A DNA stretch of 44,082 nucleotides from Bacteroidales bacterium (GCA_021371855.1 JAJFVL010000046.1:117897-161978), one strand, 5' to 3'. Positions 33,395 through 42,332 are shown, counted from the stretch's first letter. Notes: generated by a model not told the origin, from the sequence alone. Program-made: numbers and translations.

Positions 33395-34129
33395 ATGAAG
33401 GATACTGTAATATCGGTTCATAATCTGGTTAAGAAATTTGGCAGCTTTGTCGCCAATGACAGCCTGAATTTCGAGGTTTACTCCGGTGAAATATTCGGTT
33501 TCCTCGGGGCAAACGGAGCAGGAAAAACCACCGCTATCCGTATACTCTCGGGCCTTTCCAAACCTACCTCCGGTGAGGTTAATGTTGCAGGATATGATGC
33601 TTACCGGCAACCTGAGCAGATCAAAATGAATATCGGGTACATGTGTCAGAAATTTTCACTTTATGAGGATCTTACGGTAAAAGAGAATATAATTCTATAT
33701 GGAGGCATTTATGGAATGAGTAAATCGCTTATTAAAGAAAGACTGGCTGAATTACTGGCGAAACTCAGGTTTCAGGAATATGAGAACAGGATGATTTCTG
33801 ACCTGCCGCTAGGGCTGAGGCAAAAGCTTGCCTTTTCAGTAGCTGTCCTGCATGATCCAAAGATTGTCTTCCTCGACGAACCCACCGGAGGAGTTGATCC
33901 AATTACCAGAAGACAATTCTGGGAAATGATATATGAGACAGCTGAAAGAGGTATAACAGTGTTCGTCACTACCCACTATATGGATGAAGCAGAATACTGC
34001 GACCGGATCTCAATAATGAATGAAGGGAAAATTGTTGCACTTGATACCCCCGGAAACCTTAAGAAACAATATAATGCAGAGTCGGTTGAAGAGGTTTTTA
34101 TTAAGATTGCAAGACCTGTTAAAAATTAA
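33395..34129 (+). CDS. ABC transporter ATPase (YbhF C-half-like)
   Basis: The 244-residue ATPase has Walker A GANGAGKTT, Q-loop MCQKFSLYEDL, a signature-like LPLGLRQKLAFSV (Ser-Gly-Gly replaced by Pro-Leu-Gly), Walker B IVFLDEPTGGVD and an intact switch His in TTHYMDEAEYC. Together with the upstream ATPase it can form a heterodimer in which one partner lacks the switch His and the other has an altered signature, so only one composite site may be fully active. It is in the same reading frame as the upstream ATPase, 129 nt away. Confidence 0.93.
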   Translation: MKDTVISVHNLVKKFGSFVANDSLNFEVYSGEIFGFLGANGAGKTTAIRILSGLSKPTSGEVNVAGYDAYRQPEQIKMNIGYMCQKFSLYEDLTVKENIILYGGIYGMSKSLIKERLAELLAKLRFQEYENRMISDLPLGLRQKLAFSVAVLHDPKIVFLDEPTGGVDPITRRQFWEMIYETAERGITVFVTTHYMDEAEYCDRISIMNEGKIVALDTPGNLKKQYNAESVEEVFIKIARPVKN

Positions 34130-34132
34130 AAG

Positions 34133-35242
34133 ATGAAAAGATTCCTCGGATTTGTTAAAAAAGAGTTCCTGCATATTTTCAGGGATTACCGGACTCTTTT
34201 TATATTATTCGGTATCCCGACTGCTGAAATCCTGATTTTTGGCTTTGCTATCAGTATGGATATTAAAGATGCAGGAATTGCCGTGCTTGATCTTTCGAAA
34301 GATGAAGTCACCCAAAAACTGACCAACAAAATAATTTCATCCGGATTCTTTAAAAAAACAGAGGATCTCCTGTATTACAATGATATAGACAAAGCATTTA
34401 AAAAAGGAAAAACAAAAGCCGTCATCATCTTTGAAAAAGATTTCGGGAAAAATCTGTTCAGTGAAGGAAAATCTTCATTAAGTATCATTGCAGATGGTTC
34501 GGAACCCAATACTGCCACACTTATCACTAACTACACAACAGCTATTGTCAATGATTTCACCAGGGAGTTGTCGGGGCCAGCCTTAAATAAATCCGTTCTG
34601 ATCAAGCCGGAAGTCAGGATGTTCTACAATCCAAATCTTAAAAGTTATTTTATGTTTGTCCCGGGGGTCATAACAATGATCCTGATACTTATCTGTGCAT
34701 TGATGACTTCAGTCACGATTACCCGCGAGAAAGAGTTCGGGACAATGGAGGTACTTCTCGTCTCTCCTCTCAAGCCTGTTCAGATAATTCTCGGTAAGGT
34801 TATGCCTTATTTTATTCTTTCGTTTGTCAATGTTCTGGTTATCCTTGGTTTGTCATGGCTGGTCTTCGGACTTCCTGTGAAAGGAAGCATTGTGCTTCTT
34901 CTTGCTGAGAGCATGCTGTATATTCTTATGAGTCTGACGCTTGGAATCCTTATTTCTACAGTATCGAAAAATATGCAGCAGGCTATCTTTATCTCTCTTA
35001 TAGGTCTTATGCTGCCGACCATTCTGCTTTCGGGGTTCATATTCCCTATTGAAAATATGCCAAAAGTTTATGATTATGTAAGCATGATAATGCCACCAAG
35101 ATATTTTATTACAATAATCAAGAACATAATGATAAAAGGGACAGGGTTAATGTATATATGGAAAGAGACACTTGTTCTGATAGCTATGACATTGTTTTTT
35201 ACCGGATTAAGTGTCAGGAAATTTAAAATCAGACTTGAATAG
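34133..35242 (+). CDS. ABC-2 type permease (YbhS-like)
   Basis: The 369-residue membrane protein has one N-terminal segment (TLFILFGIPTAEILIFGFAI), a large extracytoplasmic domain (about 45-170) and five C-terminal segments including the ABC-2 signature region REKEFGTMEVLLVSPLKP. It starts 3 nt after the second ATPase and is the first of two non-identical permeases that should form a heterodimeric channel for drug or lipid-like substrates. No defect is seen. Confidence 0.93.
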   Translation: MKRFLGFVKKEFLHIFRDYRTLFILFGIPTAEILIFGFAISMDIKDAGIAVLDLSKDEVTQKLTNKIISSGFFKKTEDLLYYNDIDKAFKKGKTKAVIIFEKDFGKNLFSEGKSSLSIIADGSEPNTATLITNYTTAIVNDFTRELSGPALNKSVLIKPEVRMFYNPNLKSYFMFVPGVITMILILICALMTSVTITREKEFGTMEVLLVSPLKPVQIILGKVMPYFILSFVNVLVILGLSWLVFGLPVKGSIVLLLAESMLYILMSLTLGILISTVSKNMQQAIFISLIGLMLPTILLSGFIFPIENMPKVYDYVSMIMPPRYFITIIKNIMIKGTGLMYIWKETLVLIAMTLFFTGLSVRKFKIRLE

Positions 35243-35244
35243 GG

Positions 35245-35279
35245 AGACGGGAGAAGGGGGAACGGAGAAGGGAAAAGGG
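35245..35279 (+). repeat. five-unit heptamer purine repeat, consensus AGAAGGG
   Basis: Units AGACGGG, AGAAGGG, GGAACGG, AGAAGGG and AAAAGGG run without gaps just after the stop of the first permease gene and before the start of the second at 35306. Confidence 0.75.
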
Positions 35280-35305
35280 AAAAAGTTGAGAGAAAATTAA
35301 TAAGT

Positions 35306-36424
35306 ATGAGAACAATATTATTTCTGATCAGAAAAGAGTTCCTGCAGATCTTCCGGAATAAATTTATTTCGAAAGCTATTTTTGGTGTCCCAATCATTCA
35401 GATGCTGATATTGGTCCCTGCTATAACATTTGAGATAAAAGATGTCAGGCTTGCCATCATTGATAAAGATATGACTCCTGAATCTAGAGGACTTATAAGC
35501 AAACTTGAAGGATCCACATTTTTCAGGGTTTCTTATTCAACTTTCTCTGAAAGTGATGCCAATGATATGCTCCACCGGAATAAATGCAACATAATTCTTA
35601 ATATACCATCAGGCTTCGGAAAGGATATTACGACAGGCAACCAGGGAAAACTTTCTGCTGTCGTTAATGCCATAAATTCATCGACAGCCCAGCTTTCATG
35701 GGCATATCTGAATGGAGTCATCGGTGATTATAACATGGATCAGATCAGAAAAAACATCAGTTACAGCCAGATAACTGTAATGCCACAAATACAGATCACC
35801 AACAGGTACTGGTATAATGAAACACTAAACTATAAATATTATATGCTTCCGGGAATACTTGTGATCCTTGTCACTGCAATAGGATTCCTGCTTGCCGGGT
35901 TGAACATGGTAAGGGAAAAAGAGGTCGGAACAATTGAACAGATTAACGTCACCCCGGTAAGGAAATTTCACTTTATAATTGCAAAAATGGTCCCGTTTCT
36001 GATAATCGGCCTTATTGATCTTGCCCTTGGACTGGTTATCGGGAAGTTGGCGTTCAATATCCCTTTCGAAGGGAGTATCATGCTAATGTTTTTTGCAGCA
36101 TCAATTTTCCTGGTGGCAGTGCTCGGGCTGGCTCTGTTTGTTTCAACATTTTCCGCCACACAACAACAATATATGTTTGTTGCTTTCTTCTGTATGATAA
36201 TTTTTATCCTGATGAGCGGCATCTTTACTCCTTATGACAGCATGCCAATGTGGGCCCAGGACTTCAATCTGATAAATCCCGTAGCTTACCTCATGCGGAT
36301 AAACAGGATGGTAATGCTGAAAGGATCAACTATAAGTGATATCAGCAGAGAATTGTATTCACTGACAGTACTTGCAATTTGTTTTTCAATGTTTGCAATA
36401 AGGCGTTACAGGAAAATAGCCTAA
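35306..36424 (+). CDS. ABC-2 type permease (YbhR-like)
   Basis: The 372-residue partner permease has the same layout as the preceding gene product: an N-terminal segment (FGVPIIQMLILVPAITF), an extracytoplasmic domain (about 50-175) and C-terminal segments with VREKEVGTIEQINVTPV. It is the last gene of the operon. The order TetR-TolC-HlyD-ATPase-ATPase-permease-permease equals the logic of ybiH/ybhGFSR, for which cefoperazone and chloramphenicol sensitivity links are known in E. coli; the substrate here is unknown. Confidence 0.93.
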   Translation: MRTILFLIRKEFLQIFRNKFISKAIFGVPIIQMLILVPAITFEIKDVRLAIIDKDMTPESRGLISKLEGSTFFRVSYSTFSESDANDMLHRNKCNIILNIPSGFGKDITTGNQGKLSAVVNAINSSTAQLSWAYLNGVIGDYNMDQIRKNISYSQITVMPQIQITNRYWYNETLNYKYYMLPGILVILVTAIGFLLAGLNMVREKEVGTIEQINVTPVRKFHFIIAKMVPFLIIGLIDLALGLVIGKLAFNIPFEGSIMLMFFAASIFLVAVLGLALFVSTFSATQQQYMFVAFFCMIIFILMSGIFTPYDSMPMWAQDFNLINPVAYLMRINRMVMLKGSTISDISRELYSLTVLAICFSMFAIRRYRKIA

Positions 36425-36551
36425 AAGTTTGCAGTAACTATAAAATCTGTAAAGGAATTGCAAATATTTCCTTCTGCAAGGTTATGAGACTTGCTTACCA
36501 TGCAGATATGTAAGAAAAATGTATATCCTGAAAAGCTATAGCTTTCCTTCT

Positions 36552-37418
36552 TTATTTAAAAGACACAACTGTTTCAACAGGCCAGTGATCGGAAATGAAA
36601 ATCCCATGATCCTTTTTGATTGTAGTGCGGTGATCCTGCACTTTCATGCCGTTCCTGACAAGAATAAGATCTATTCTGTCGCTTTTCGTGTTATCAGCAA
36701 AACCATTATAGGTATATCGCGGACCAACAGGTTTCTTTTCGCTAATAGCATAAGAATCAACTAATAAAGGTACACTCTCATACGGACCTGTCAATATAGA
36801 ATATCCTTTGCTCTCAGGCCCCATATTGAAATCACCTGTAATGACAAATGGAAATCCAGAAGCAATGCTGTCAACCTTCGCCAATAATAATTCTGAACTT
36901 AAAACCCTTGCCGAATCAGAATCATGTGCAAAATGGGTGTTAAAGTAGAAAATATGTTTGTGGCTTTCTTTTTCAGCCAGTTCCACCCATGTTACAACAC
37001 GGGGCAAAGATGATCCCCATGCCACCGATCCGGGTATTTCCGGTGTTTCGGAAAGCCAGAAGGTTTTTGTTCTTATCAGATCAAATCGCATTTTATTAAA
37101 GAATATAGGATTCATTTCGCCTGATCTTGCTCCGTCATTTCGTCCGGCTCTTACTGAAGAATAATCTGCCAGGACAGAGTCGAGAAGATCATATTGATGG
37201 CTAAGTACCTCCTGCATACCGAAAATATCCGGTTTTTCATCCTTGATAAATCTGCATACAATGAAGGACCTGTATGGCCAGGCATTTAAACTATCCTTAT
37301 AATTGTCATACCTGACATTCAAGGTTAAAACTTTAATTGGGTTAAGGTCAGATTTACTATGACAACCTGAAAATATAAGTGTTAGAATAATCCCCGAAAA
37401 TAGAAAAAACTTTTTCAT
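36552..37418 (-). CDS. endonuclease/exonuclease/phosphatase-family lipoprotein
   Basis: The 288-residue lipoprotein has the lipobox FSGC (signal MKKFFLFSGIILTLIFSGC). I use the ATG at 37418; an in-frame TTG three codons upstream is weaker. The DNase I-like fold is shown by LNVRYDN, FGMQEVLSHQ (metal-binding Glu), YFNTHFAHD (His), ITGDFNM (Asp/Asn) and the final FISDHWPV with the Asp-His pair, so the catalytic set is complete. Bacteroidota carry many such secreted proteins; nucleic acid, phosphoinositide-like or sphingolipid substrates are all possible. Confidence 0.9.
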   Translation of the reverse strand: MKKFFLFSGIILTLIFSGCHSKSDLNPIKVLTLNVRYDNYKDSLNAWPYRSFIVCRFIKDEKPDIFGMQEVLSHQYDLLDSVLADYSSVRAGRNDGARSGEMNPIFFNKMRFDLIRTKTFWLSETPEIPGSVAWGSSLPRVVTWVELAEKESHKHIFYFNTHFAHDSDSARVLSSELLLAKVDSIASGFPFVITGDFNMGPESKGYSILTGPYESVPLLVDSYAISEKKPVGPRYTYNGFADNTKSDRIDLILVRNGMKVQDHRTTIKKDHGIFISDHWPVETVVSFK

Positions 37419-37435
37419 TATACCCAATTTTTATC

Positions 37436-37468
37436 CAAATATAGTCATCTTGAAATAAAATTAGCAAA
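37436..37468 (-). promoter_or_regulatory. candidate promoter of the EEP lipoprotein gene
   Basis: Minus strand TTTG (37468-37465), 21 nt, then TATATTTG (37443-37436), a full match at both boxes. It lies 17 nt before the ATG. Confidence 0.55.
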
Positions 37469-37512
37469 AATTCCGGTAAATGGAACCTTAAAGCCCATAA
37501 AGCAATTATTTA

Positions 37513-37520
37513 TATATTTG
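37513..37520 (+). promoter_or_regulatory. candidate -7 element for mutL
   Basis: TATATTTG matches TAnnTTTG and lies 88 nt before the mutL ATG. No good -33 box is present. Confidence 0.35.
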
Positions 37521-37608
37521 CAGAGTTATAGAAATCTGGGGGTATAAAGCTTTTTAAGAACTTATCTTCCAGCTAAATATTAGTCAGATTTCCCAAAATA
37601 ATTAATTA

Positions 37609-39417
37609 ATGCCTGATATAATAAAGCTTTTACCCGATTCGGTAGCCAATCAGATTGCTGCAGGAGAAGTTATTCAAAGGCCGGCTTCCGTTGTGAAGGA
37701 GTTGATGGAAAATTCCGTCGATGCCGGTGGAAAAGACATCAGGGTAATTATAAAAGACTCAGGCAAGACATTGATCCAGGTTATAGATGACGGATCGGGA
37801 ATGTCAGAGACCGATGCAAGATTATCATTTGAGAGACATGCTACATCAAAGATCACATCTGCCCAGGATCTTTTTGCCATTTCAACAAAAGGTTTCCGGG
37901 GAGAAGCTCTTGCCTCGATTGCTGCCGTCGCTATGGTTGAGCTTAAAACACGCAGGGAAGAGAACGAGACCGGGGTGGTCATCATCATCAGCGGCTCAAA
38001 GGTTGAGACTCAGGAACCCTGCAGCTGCCCGGTCGGTTCAAGTTTTTCAGTGAAAAACCTATTTTTTAATATCCCTGCCCGCCGTAAATTTCTTAAATCA
38101 GATAATACTGAAATCCGTCATATTGTAAATGAATTTCAGAAGGTTGTTCTGGCCCATCCGAACATACGGTTTTCTCTTTATCATAACGACAACGAGATAT
38201 ACAACCTTGCTGTCTCCAATTTAAGACAACGCATAATAGGGGTATTTGGAAAACAGATCAATCAGGATCTCATCACCATTGAAACTGAAACGAGTCTTAT
38301 TACTATAAGAGGATTCATAGGAAAACCTGAAAGTGCACGGAGAACTTACGGTGAACAGTTCTTTTTTGTAAACAACCGTTTTATGAAACATCCATATTTC
38401 CATAAAGCAGTTGTTGAGGCCTTCCAGAACATTCTTCCGCCTGAAGCTATTCCATCATATTTCATATTCATGGAGGTTGATCCGGCGTCTATCGATATCA
38501 ATATCCATCCGACCAAAACGGAGATTAAATTCGAGGACGAAAGATCAATATGGCAGATACTCATGGCATCGGTGCGGGAAGCGCTTGGACGGTTCAATAT
38601 AGTCCCTTCTCTTGATTTTGAAGGGGAAACCTTTATAGATATCCCGGTAATAAAGACCTCTGATGACATACCGGAGCAACCCAGGATTGAGATCAATCCT
38701 CAGTACAATCCATTTGCAGGAGAGGAAAAAAATTATGGCAGGCCCGGATTCATTGACAGGTTTGAAAGAGAGAACACAGCAAACTGGGAAAAACTTTATG
38801 CTACGCTTGAAAGAGAAGAAGAAAATCCTCCAAAATTTGAAAAGATCAGTGAATCGCAAAGAAAATTTTTCCAGATAAAAAATAAATATATTGTATGCCC
38901 TGTGAAGTCGGGTCTGATGCTTATTGATCAGAAACGTGCTCATGAAAGGGTTTTATACGAAAGGTTTATGGAATGCCTTAACAATAATAGTGCTGTAAGC
39001 CAGTCCGATCTGTTCCCTGTGACAGTTGAGTTAAATCCTTCTGATTATTATTTACTGAAAGAAATCGAAGGGGAACTGGGATTGCTCGGATTCAGTATTC
39101 ATTATTCCGGTAATAACAAAATTACAATTAATGGCTGGCCATCTGGTAATGATTTTTCTGATCCCCTTGAAATGCTTGAAATATTAATTGAGGATTATAA
39201 AAACACACAGGCTGATCCTTCAAAAGGGGCAAAAGAGAAGGTTGCCGCCTCTATGGCAGCAGCTTCAGCAATCCCCTACGGAAAGGCATTGAGCCAGAGT
39301 GAAATGGAAAATCTTTTCGACACACTGTTTGCCTGCCACGCTCCAAATTATTCCCCAAAAGGAAAACCGGTGATAAGTATAGCAGCACTTGAAGAAATTG
39401 ATAAAAGATTTAAATAG
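37609..39417 (+). CDS. mutL: DNA mismatch repair protein MutL
   Basis: The 602-residue protein has the GHKL ATPase domain (about 1-330) with VIQRPASVVKELMENSVDAG, IDDGSGM, RHATSKI and TKGFRGEALASIAAV, then a linker and a C-terminal dimerisation domain (about 415-600). MutL links mismatch-bound MutS to strand removal. The C-terminal endonuclease motifs are degenerate: DQHAxxExxxxE reads DQKRAHERVLYE, and the region where CPHGRP is expected reads SPKGKP. Nicking activity is therefore doubtful. The gene is alone, with the rhomboid pair starting 89 nt downstream under its own promoter. Confidence 0.96.
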   Translation: MPDIIKLLPDSVANQIAAGEVIQRPASVVKELMENSVDAGGKDIRVIIKDSGKTLIQVIDDGSGMSETDARLSFERHATSKITSAQDLFAISTKGFRGEALASIAAVAMVELKTRREENETGVVIIISGSKVETQEPCSCPVGSSFSVKNLFFNIPARRKFLKSDNTEIRHIVNEFQKVVLAHPNIRFSLYHNDNEIYNLAVSNLRQRIIGVFGKQINQDLITIETETSLITIRGFIGKPESARRTYGEQFFFVNNRFMKHPYFHKAVVEAFQNILPPEAIPSYFIFMEVDPASIDINIHPTKTEIKFEDERSIWQILMASVREALGRFNIVPSLDFEGETFIDIPVIKTSDDIPEQPRIEINPQYNPFAGEEKNYGRPGFIDRFERENTANWEKLYATLEREEENPPKFEKISESQRKFFQIKNKYIVCPVKSGLMLIDQKRAHERVLYERFMECLNNNSAVSQSDLFPVTVELNPSDYYLLKEIEGELGLLGFSIHYSGNNKITINGWPSGNDFSDPLEMLEILIEDYKNTQADPSKGAKEKVAASMAAASAIPYGKALSQSEMENLFDTLFACHAPNYSPKGKPVISIAALEEIDKRFK

Positions 39418-39429
39418 TAACTGATGACA

Positions 39430-39473
39430 AATTGTCGGTTGAATATAAAAAGATTAGATTTGGCCCGACAATT
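39430..39473. promoter_or_regulatory. rhomboid promoter flanked by inverted AATTGTCGG/CCGACAATT arms
   Basis: ATTG (39431-39434), 20 nt, then TAGATTTG (39455-39462) make a good Bacteroidota promoter. A 9-bp perfect inverted repeat (39430-39438 with 39465-39473) places one arm over the -33 box and the other at the expected start of transcription. A further CCGACAG lies at 39500-39506, touching the ATG. Confidence 0.55.
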
Positions 39474-39506
39474 GACATCAATAAATAATATTTTAAAAAC
39501 CGACAG

Positions 39507-40250
39507 ATGTACGGATACGGAAGAGGCTTTTTCGGATTACCTGTAGTGGTAAAGAATATAATAATGATCAATATATTGATGTTACTGGCTTATTATGCAG
39601 CCAGCAGCGTTTTTGGCATTGATCTGAACAGCATATTAGGACTATATTTCCCGGGATCAGATCAATTCAAACCTTTGCAGATAGTCACTCACATGTTTAT
39701 GCATGCTAATTTCTGGCATCTGTTCTTTAATATGTATGCCCTTTACATATTCGGACAGGTTCTGGAAAATGTATGGGGTCCGAAAAGGTTTTTCATCTAC
39801 TACATGATCTGCGGACTCGGAGCAGCCTTTGTTCACGAATCAGTAATTTTTATCCAGTACCATAACCTGATGAATATTTTAAATCCTGATCAGATTCAGC
39901 TGGTCCTTGATGAAGGTACTAAATATTTAAACCAGGGGAAAGTGTTTAACGACCAGTCGATGCAGGACCTGCAGATATTGCTTAACACTCCGACAGTTGG
40001 AGCTTCAGGAGCAATATTTGGCGTTCTTCTCGCTTTTGGAGTACTATTCCCGAATACTCAGCTTATGCTTCTTTTCCCTCCTATACCGATCAAAGCAAAA
40101 TACTTTGTGCTTGCATATGGTGCCATCGAACTATACCTTGCTTTTACACAACCCGGCAGCAATATTGCCCATGCTGCTCATCTTGGAGGTATGCTTTTCG
40201 GTTATATAATGATAAGATACTGGAGAAAAACCACAAAAACTTTATATTGA
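39507..40250 (+). CDS. rhomboid-family intramembrane serine protease
   Basis: The 247-residue protein has six or so membrane helices. The catalytic pair is Ser167 in VGASGAIFG and His225 in AHAAHLGGM, and the amphipathic HMFMHANFWHLFFNMYALYIFG supplies the usual His/Asn oxyanion residues in helix 2. A loop of about 45 residues (about 116-160) between helix 3 and the Ser helix is longer than usual. Rhomboids cleave single-pass membrane proteins within the bilayer. It is followed directly by a second rhomboid gene (TGATG, one-base overlap). Confidence 0.93.
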   Translation: MYGYGRGFFGLPVVVKNIIMINILMLLAYYAASSVFGIDLNSILGLYFPGSDQFKPLQIVTHMFMHANFWHLFFNMYALYIFGQVLENVWGPKRFFIYYMICGLGAAFVHESVIFIQYHNLMNILNPDQIQLVLDEGTKYLNQGKVFNDQSMQDLQILLNTPTVGASGAIFGVLLAFGVLFPNTQLMLLFPPIPIKAKYFVLAYGAIELYLAFTQPGSNIAHAAHLGGMLFGYIMIRYWRKTTKTLY

Positions 40251-41137
40251 TGGGAATCTGGGACGATATAAAGAAGACTTTCAGGAACGGAAGCAGTCTT
40301 ACAAGGCTTATATATGTAAACGTTGCCGTATTCATTCTGATCACTGTTGCAGGTGTAATAGGCTTCCTGCTTAGTAATCCGGCTATCCCCGAAGGAACTC
40401 TCAGACTTGTTGCTGTCCCCTCCTTTCTTAATATTTTGCTTGCAAGACCCTGGACAATAATAACATATATGTTTGTGCATAAAGATATCTGGCACATTTT
40501 ATTCAATATGTTATGGTTATACTGGTTTGGAAGGATCTTCCTTGAATATCTCGACCAGAAAAAGCTTGTCGCTGTATATCTGCTTGGAGGAATAAGCGGA
40601 GCCCTTGTATATGTTCTGTCCTTCAATATTTTTCCGGCATTTACAGGTATTGTCGCCGAATCAGTTGCAATAGGAGCTTCTGCATCGGTTATGGCTGTTG
40701 TAATAGCAATTGCTGCTTATGTCCCCGATTATACAGTTCAACTGTTTTTATTCGGAAGGATAAAGATCAAGTATATGGCACTGGCAATTTTTGTTCTTAC
40801 CTCAATAATGGATTTTTCTGTTAATTCCGGAGGAAAACTAGCCCATATGGGAGGAGCCCTTTTCGGATATTTTTATACAATTAATCTCCGTCAGGGACGA
40901 GATATCAGCAAGGGATTCAACAAGATGATTGATTTTTTCGTTACGATTTTCAAGCCTCGCCCAAAACTCAAAGTCACACACAAAAAACCGGTTACGGATT
41001 ATGAGTACAATAAGATCAAAGCTCAGCATCAGACAAAAATAAACAGTATCCTCGACAAAATATCAAAGGGTGGCTATGACAGCCTGACAAAAGAAGAGAA
41101 GGAAACACTTTTCAAAGAAAGCCAAAAGAAGAATTAA
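40250..41137 (+). CDS. rhomboid-family intramembrane serine protease with cytoplasmic tail
   Basis: The 295-residue protein starts at the ATG at 40250, overlapping the stop of the first rhomboid by one base. Catalytic residues are Ser144 in IGASASVMAVV and His199 in KLAHMGGALFG, with YMFVHKDIWHILFNMLWLYWFG as helix 2. After the last membrane helix comes a charged tail of about 80 residues (KVTHKKPVTDYEYNKIK onward, to KESQKKN) seen in many Bacteroidota rhomboids. The two rhomboids are only distantly alike, so this is an old duplication or a functional pair, not a recent copy. Confidence 0.93.
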   Translation: MGIWDDIKKTFRNGSSLTRLIYVNVAVFILITVAGVIGFLLSNPAIPEGTLRLVAVPSFLNILLARPWTIITYMFVHKDIWHILFNMLWLYWFGRIFLEYLDQKKLVAVYLLGGISGALVYVLSFNIFPAFTGIVAESVAIGASASVMAVVIAIAAYVPDYTVQLFLFGRIKIKYMALAIFVLTSIMDFSVNSGGKLAHMGGALFGYFYTINLRQGRDISKGFNKMIDFFVTIFKPRPKLKVTHKKPVTDYEYNKIKAQHQTKINSILDKISKGGYDSLTKEEKETLFKESQKKN

Positions 41138-41243
41138 CCTTTAGATTCCGTATGTTAATATAACCTTTTCTCAAGCTTATCAAAAATCAGAATCTGTTGA
41201 AAGAGTTTTTCTTAAATACTGGTAATTTCGTAGTTATATATTA

Positions 41244-42332
41244 TTGAATTTGAGAAGAGCCCTTTATAATATTTTATTAGCCGTAAATATATTTTTTGCC
41301 TTTGCGCTTCTGATATCTTATCTGGCAGCTTATGTCAACCCGGGGAATTTTGCACTCCCGGCAATATTTGGCCTTGCCTATCCCTATATTCTTCTGATAA
41401 ATATATTATTGATAATTATCTGGGCAGTATTACTAAAATTTGAAGCCTTTATCTCGATAGCCGTGATCGCTGTAGGATTTGCCCATTTTTCCAATTTCAT
41501 AAGACTTAACAGACCGGACGGAGGTAAAGCAAACACTTTTAAAATAATAAGTTACAACCTGCGCTTGTTTAATTATTTTGAGAACAAACAGATCGCAAAT
41601 TCAGAAGTAAAAGTCCTGAATTTCCTTAAAACACAGAAACCCGACATTCTTTGTCTTCAGGAGTATTTTGTGACAGGAGATCCTCCACAGAAGGAGGAAG
41701 CAATTAAAACGGCGCTGGGGGGGAAATACTATTCTCATGTAAAGGTTTTTGGACGTGGCAGAAACAAGTTCTATGGTATTGCCACTTTCAGCAAATTTCC
41801 GATTATCAATAAAGGAGAAATAGTTCATCCTGGCTCAGCAAGTCTAACAATATATACCGATGTACTGATCAGGAAAGACACTTTCAGAATATATAATAAC
41901 CATCTTCAGTCATTCAGGCTCAAAAAGATGGAGCGGTCATTCTTTATAGAGATGACAAACCCTGACGACAAAGTGACCGGTAATGATATAAAGAGTTTAT
42001 ACGCACGTTTAAAAAAAGGATTTGTCAGGAGAGCTCAGCAAGCTCAGATAGTAAAGGATAATATTAACAGGTCTCCATATCCGGTGATTGTATTAGGAGA
42101 CTTTAATGACACTCCTGTATCTTATTCTTACAGGAAACTGCGCAAAGGGCTTAATGATTCTTTCGTAAATACAGGCTATGGTGCCGGATTTACCTATACC
42201 GGTAACTATCCTCCAAACAGGATAGACTATATACTATATGATAATGCACTTATTAACAGCTATTTTGAAATAATAAAAGTAAATTATTCCGATCATTATC
42301 CGATAGTTGCCTATTTCAGAAAGAAGAATTAA
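41244..42332 (+). CDS. endonuclease/exonuclease/phosphatase-family membrane protein
   Basis: The 362-residue protein begins with three membrane segments (about 8-85) and continues with a DNase I-like domain: ISYNLRLFN, ILCLQEYF (Glu), YNNHLQSF (His), VLGDFNDTPVSY (Asp/Asn) and YSDHYPIVAYF (Asp-His). The catalytic face should be periplasmic. No ATG lies near the start: the frame has a stop at 41223 and TTG codons at 41244 and 41250, so a TTG start is required, or the true start is internal. Its TAA stop overlaps that of the convergent dehydratase gene through a shared TTAA. Confidence 0.9.
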   Translation: MNLRRALYNILLAVNIFFAFALLISYLAAYVNPGNFALPAIFGLAYPYILLINILLIIIWAVLLKFEAFISIAVIAVGFAHFSNFIRLNRPDGGKANTFKIISYNLRLFNYFENKQIANSEVKVLNFLKTQKPDILCLQEYFVTGDPPQKEEAIKTALGGKYYSHVKVFGRGRNKFYGIATFSKFPIINKGEIVHPGSASLTIYTDVLIRKDTFRIYNNHLQSFRLKKMERSFFIEMTNPDDKVTGNDIKSLYARLKKGFVRRAQQAQIVKDNINRSPYPVIVLGDFNDTPVSYSYRKLRKGLNDSFVNTGYGAGFTYTGNYPPNRIDYILYDNALINSYFEIIKVNYSDHYPIVAYFRKKN

